From Agrobacterium tumefaciens (GTDB taxonomy: Bacteria; Pseudomonadota; Alphaproteobacteria; Rhizobiales; Rhizobiaceae): DNA of 64,000 nt. Every line of letters begins with the position of its first letter. Within the stretch, counting starts at the first letter, position 1. The stretch is taken from positions 1,969,001 through 2,033,000 of the forward strand of contig CP048470.1 of the NCBI GenBank assembly GCA_025559845.1. Reading direction: 5' to 3'. This document shows, piece by piece, positions 60,543 to 64,000 of this stretch. The position numbers and the translations under genes were made by a program. The notes below the pieces were generated by a model. It ran no database searches, had not been told where the DNA came from, and saw only the letters and a list, made by a program, of their open reading frames with translations.

Positions 60543-62252
60543 TTACTTCTTGCGGGACCAGTCAGCGACGTTCCAGAGTTCGGAATCCCAGGCGTTCATG
60601 CGAACCCCTTCGAGTGTCAGCGAATGAGATGAGACGCTGCCTCGGTGGATCAGAGGAATGTGCGCACCTTCTTCCGTCAGCATGTCATTGGCCTGCTTAG
60701 AAAGTTCAGCGCGCTTTGCCAGATCAGCGGTTTTGGAGAGTTCGCCGACGAGTTTGTCATAGGCCGGGTTGCAGTAACGTGGAATATTCTGTCCCTGCCA
60801 GCCGGTTTCAGGAGCAGGGATCTTGTCGCAAAGCCACTCTGCCAGATATTTTTCCGCATCCGTGCCGTCGAAGTTGTTCGTGTACATTTCGACATCGGCA
60901 TAGAATTTCTGGAAGGTGTCCGGGCTTGCAGGGTCGCCACCGAAGAAGACGGACGCCGAGACGTTGCGCAGTTCAGCGCCAACGCCAATCTGCGACCACA
61001 TATCCTTGACCAGTTCCTGTGTTGCCTGGCGGACGGAGTTTGTCGATGTCTGGTAGAGGAAAGACAGCTTCACGCCGTTCTTGGCGCGGATGCCGTCGGA
61101 GCCTTTTACCCAGCCAGCATCATCAAGCAGCTTGTTTGCACCTTCGACATCCTGCTTGAGGCACCAGCTGTCGTTTTTGGTCGAGGCGATGGCTTCTGGA
61201 GCAGGAACAATGTTGCAGGTCGGTTTGCCGCCTTCTCCGTAACCGGCTTCGTCGATGATTTCACGATCGATGGCCAGAGAAAGCGCGCGACGAACAGCAG
61301 GATCGGAAAGAGCCGGGTGCGGGCCGGCCTGCTTGGTGGAGCGTTTGTCACCAAGCGATGGATCGGCATTGTACCAGTTGAGATTGATACGTTCGACCTG
61401 AGTTCCGAACGCCGTTTCCAGCTTGCCTTTACCGGCCGCCACCATGGTTGCGAGGATTTCCGGCTCGACTTGCATGTTCCAGGCATAGTCGTATTCGCCT
61501 GTCTCCAGAACAGCGCGGGCTGCAGATGCAGCATCACCGCCACCCTTCAAAGTCGCGGTCGCAAAGGCTGGTTTGCTCGGGTCGCGATAGTTGGGGTTGG
61601 CAACGTAGCTGATAACGTCGTTTGGCTTGAAGTCCTTGACGACGAACGGGCCCGTGCCGATCGGACCAAAGTTGGCTGACGTGCAACCCGGTGCCGCAGC
61701 ACCAACGCAGTTTTCGAACTGCTTTTTCTGAATGACGGGTGACTGTGCGCCGACAAATGCCGAATAGGGGTAAGGCTTCGGCTCGGTGAAGATGATTTTT
61801 ACAGTGTGGGGATCTACCGCTTCAACACTTTTGACGCCTTCGTATTGCGCAGCCTGGGCGCAGCCGCCATCTGGTGCGGTGCAATATTTCCAGGTGAAGA
61901 TCACGTCTTCGGCCGTGAACGGCGTGCCGTCAGACCACTTCACGTCCTGCTTCAGCTTCCAGGTCATGCTGAGCAGATCTTTGGCGACGCCGCCATTGTC
62001 GATTGTCGGGATCTCGCTCACAAGCATCGGAACGAGCTCACCTTTTTCGTCGTAACGGGCAAGCGGCTCGATGACCATAGACGAGCTGTAGACCTCTTTC
62101 GTGCCACCCGAAAGATAAGGATTAAGCGTCGATACGGCCTGCCAGAACAGGATCTTCAGTTCGCCGTCGCTGCCTCGCTCGGCATGGGCGGCAGAGCCTG
62201 CCAGGGCCAGTGCCGCGACAGTGCTGGCAAATAGAACGCTGCGCTTTTTCAT
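60543..62252 (-). CDS. Family-5 ABC solute-binding protein, system 3
   Basis: Large periplasmic binding protein of 569 residues with signal peptide ending SAAHA. The region LSMTWKLKQDVKWSDGTPFT matches the SBP_bac_5 motif; ALSLAIDREIIDEAGYGEGG follows. ATG 62252, with AAGGGG upstream, begins the signal peptide; the frame is open upstream. It is divergent from an M20 amidohydrolase and an ATP-binding gene, suggesting that the ligand is an acylated amino acid or peptide. Confidence 0.92.
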   Translation of the reverse strand: MKKRSVLFASTVAALALAGSAAHAERGSDGELKILFWQAVSTLNPYLSGGTKEVYSSSMVIEPLARYDEKGELVPMLVSEIPTIDNGGVAKDLLSMTWKLKQDVKWSDGTPFTAEDVIFTWKYCTAPDGGCAQAAQYEGVKSVEAVDPHTVKIIFTEPKPYPYSAFVGAQSPVIQKKQFENCVGAAAPGCTSANFGPIGTGPFVVKDFKPNDVISYVANPNYRDPSKPAFATATLKGGGDAASAARAVLETGEYDYAWNMQVEPEILATMVAAGKGKLETAFGTQVERINLNWYNADPSLGDKRSTKQAGPHPALSDPAVRRALSLAIDREIIDEAGYGEGGKPTCNIVPAPEAIASTKNDSWCLKQDVEGANKLLDDAGWVKGSDGIRAKNGVKLSFLYQTSTNSVRQATQELVKDMWSQIGVGAELRNVSASVFFGGDPASPDTFQKFYADVEMYTNNFDGTDAEKYLAEWLCDKIPAPETGWQGQNIPRYCNPAYDKLVGELSKTADLAKRAELSKQANDMLTEEGAHIPLIHRGSVSSHSLTLEGVRMNAWDSELWNVADWSRKK

Positions 62253-62561
62253 TGTATTTTCCCCTTTTTGGATTTTATCCGTTTGAATGTCTATGACGCC
62301 TTTCCTCAAGCGTCTTATGCAAAGCCTATTTATTTAAGTATTTGACTTTGCTAGGAAATACTCCTCGCATTCCCCATGATGCTATTGTTGGATTTTTTGA
62401 AATGCAACCCCCAAAGTTTCGGCGGTGAACAAAATTTGTGCCGTGAGGTTGAGGGCCTAATTTTCGCGCATGCAATAAAATTCACACTTGCAAAACTGAA
62501 AAATCCCATCGCAATATGCCGACCAACAATCCGGCGGGGAACAAAAAAAGGAAAAGCGGGA
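62253..62561. promoter_or_regulatory. Divergent region between peptide system 3 and M20/ATPase genes
   Basis: 309 bp, AT-rich near the minus-strand side. No gene seen. CGGCGGTGAACAAAA (62420-62434) and CGGCGGGGAACAAAA (62532-62546) are near-identical direct repeats differing by one base, 112 bp apart. The second is close to the AAGGA ribosome-binding site of the M20 gene. Promoters for both operons must be here. Confidence 0.45.
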
Positions 62562-63725
62562 ATGCCGATATTGAACCGAGTGGCCGAAATGCAGGAAGAA
62601 GTTGCCGGCTGGAGGCGCCATCTGCATCAGACTCCGGAACTGCTCTATGACGTTTTCGAAACGTCGAAATTCGTGGCCGAAAAACTGCAATCCTTCGGTT
62701 GCGATATTGTGGAAACAGGCATCGGCAAGACGGGCGTTGTCGGCATCATCAAGGGGCGTCATGGCGATGGCCCGACGATCGGTTTCCGTTCCGACATGGA
62801 TGCGCTGCCGATCCTGGAAACCAGCGGCAAACCATGGTCTTCGAAGACCCCTGGCAAGGCCCATTCCTGTGGTCATGACGGCCATACTGCAATGCTGCTG
62901 GGGGCAGCCCAATACCTTGCCGAAACCCGCAATTTCAAAGGTTCGGTCGCCGTGATTTTCCAGCCGGCGGAAGAGGGTGGGGCTGGCGCGCTTGCTATGC
63001 TGAACGACGGCATGATGGAAAAGTTTGGCATTTCGCAGGTCTACGGAATGCACAATGAGCCGGGCATTCCAGTCGGCAACTTTGCCATCCGCAAAGGCTC
63101 GACGATGGCGGCAGCCGACAGTTTTGAAATCACCATCACGGGTAGGGGCAGTCATGCCGCCGCGCCGCACCTTTCGATCGATCCGGTACTGACGTCTGCA
63201 CACGTCATCATCGCACTGCAATCAATCGTTTCGCGGGAGATGGACCCATTGAAGTCGCTCGTGGTGACGGTCGCGACGACGCATGGCGGAACGGCGTCGA
63301 ACGTCATTCCGGGCGCTGTGACGTTGACGGGAACGGTGCGAACTCTTTTGCCGGAAACACGTGATTTTGCCGAAAAACGCTTGAAAGAAGTGGCTACGGC
63401 CACCGCGATGGCACACGGCGCCACAGCCGAAGTGAGATATGACCGCGGTTACCCCGTCACCTTCAATCACGCCGAAGAAACCGAGTTCGCGACCGGCGTC
63501 GCCATGGGGGTGGCAGGTAAGACGGCCGTCAACACCAACCCCAACCCTCATATGGGCGCAGAGGATTTTTCCTACATGCTTGAGGCACGTCCAGGCGCGT
63601 TCATATTCATCGGCAACGGTAACACCGCCGGTCTGCACAATGCCGCTTATGATTTCAACGACGATGCGCTGCCTTACGGCATCAGCTACTGGGTTTCGAT
63701 GGCCGAAACCGCACTTGCTGCGTGA
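62562..63725 (+). CDS. M20 family amidohydrolase (hippurate hydrolase-like)
   Basis: M20D metallo-amidohydrolase of 387 residues. Metal site and catalytic Glu: KAHSCGHDGHTAMLLGAAQY, FQPAEEGGAGALAMLND and NPHMGAEDFSYMLEARPGA; MHNEPG is the expected internal signature. It resembles the protein at 39687-40859 in every motif. ATG 62562 has AAGGA upstream; the frame is open further 5' but without homology. An ABC ATPase gene starts 48 bp after its stop, tying it to peptide system 3. Confidence 0.93.
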   Translation: MPILNRVAEMQEEVAGWRRHLHQTPELLYDVFETSKFVAEKLQSFGCDIVETGIGKTGVVGIIKGRHGDGPTIGFRSDMDALPILETSGKPWSSKTPGKAHSCGHDGHTAMLLGAAQYLAETRNFKGSVAVIFQPAEEGGAGALAMLNDGMMEKFGISQVYGMHNEPGIPVGNFAIRKGSTMAAADSFEITITGRGSHAAAPHLSIDPVLTSAHVIIALQSIVSREMDPLKSLVVTVATTHGGTASNVIPGAVTLTGTVRTLLPETRDFAEKRLKEVATATAMAHGATAEVRYDRGYPVTFNHAEETEFATGVAMGVAGKTAVNTNPNPHMGAEDFSYMLEARPGAFIFIGNGNTAGLHNAAYDFNDDALPYGISYWVSMAETALAA

Positions 63726-63732
63726 GACAACT

Positions 63733-63760
63733 GGCGGCCCCTGCGGCCGCCTTCTGCTTT
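63733..63760 (+). terminator. Hairpin between M20 hydrolase and ATPase genes
   Basis: Seven-base-pair stem GGCGGCC / GGCCGCC, loop CCTGC, followed by TTCTGCTTTT. May partly terminate or stabilise the M20 mRNA. Confidence 0.55.
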
Positions 63761-63773
63761 TCAGGAGAACAGC

Positions 63774-64000
63774 ATGCTTTTGGCGGCAACGTCCATGGAA
63801 CAGACTGGCGGTTCAGTGAGCCCGGTCCTCTCCGTACAGAACATGACCACGTCCTTTCGCGTCGACGGCGCCTGGAAACCTGTGGTCCGTAACATGAGCT
63901 TCGAAATCGCACCGCGTGAAACGGTCGCGATCGTTGGCGAGAGCGGTTCAGGAAAAAGCGTCACCTCACTTTCGATCATGCGCCTTCTCGACAAGAAATC
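63774..64000 (+). CDS. ABC transporter ATP-binding protein (OppD/DppD type), system 3, cut by window end
   Basis: First 75 codons of an ATPase. After SMEQTGGSVSPVLSVQNMTT and SFRVDGAWKPVVRNMSFEI comes Walker A GESGSGKSVTSLSIMRLL, typical of the dipeptide/oligopeptide importers and of the fused GsiA-type ATPases. AGGAGAAC precedes the ATG at 63774. It presumably powers the permeases encoded at 58545-60468. The rest lies outside the window. Confidence 0.9.
   Translation, partial: MLLAATSMEQTGGSVSPVLSVQNMTTSFRVDGAWKPVVRNMSFEIAPRETVAIVGESGSGKSVTSLSIMRLLDKK

Noticed and set aside
61806..62234. 142-codon plus-strand frame inside the system 3 binding-protein gene
   Set aside because: Antisense shadow with no domain.
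1..64000. Search by eye for tRNA genes, CRISPR repeats, insertion sequences, att sites and known riboswitches
   Set aside because: None recognised; a tRNAscan, CRISPR finder or Rfam search would be decisive.

Overview
The window reads as chromosomal DNA of an alphaproteobacterium of the Rhizobiales, most likely a Rhizobium/Agrobacterium-type member of the Rhizobiaceae. The evidence is the moderately high GC, the secA - parvulin - argJ - acetyltransferase - mutT order, the comF - grxC - nitrilase - DUF1178 - ubiG neighbourhood, and the density of ABC transporters and LysR/LacI regulators. I saw no tRNA, rRNA, insertion sequence, integrase, CRISPR array or obvious frameshifted gene. I could not run searches; product names rest on motifs, length and context.

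Layout. 1-3055: a truncated polysaccharide flippase, a membrane acyltransferase and an EamA exporter, all on the minus strand. 3174-16335: core housekeeping genes (SecA, periplasmic PPIase, ArgJ, MutT, a lone Flp pilin, ComF, glutaredoxin, nitrilase, UbiG) plus a secreted SH3 protein. 16614-28977: central and sulfur metabolism (HIBYL-CoA hydrolase, sulfate ABC transporter Sbp-CysTWA, AlkD-like repair protein, succinate-semialdehyde dehydrogenase, a chemoreceptor, glutaryl-CoA dehydrogenase with a divergent LysR).

29096-36681 is a compact seven-gene operon: LacI regulator, PotABCD-type ABC transporter, nucleoside hydrolase and adenine deaminase. It looks like a purine-nucleoside uptake and breakdown unit and starts behind a perfect 18-bp palindrome. 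36761-37389 is a small autoregulated-looking membrane protein/XRE pair. 37413-39669 is a LysR/MFS efflux pair.

39687-49284 and 52476-64000 form a peptide/amide scavenging region: three family-5 solute-binding transporters, two M20 amidohydrolases, an M19 dipeptidase and an amidase. The second transporter has no ATPase of its own. Between them, 49421-52310 carries a fasciclin protein, a DUF4394 protein, an ECF sigma factor and an RskA-like anti-sigma factor, resembling the mycobacterial SigK/RskA-MPT83 arrangement. A PfpI/DJ-1 gene at 57511 has a 10-bp inverted repeat that would bury its ribosome-binding site.

Most of the window is ordinary rhizobial gene content. The best candidates for something undescribed are the fasciclin/DUF4394/sigma module, the transporter-linked purine operon, the two-dyad XRE operon, the occluded PfpI leader and an orphan terminator (possible small RNA) at 24624-24645.
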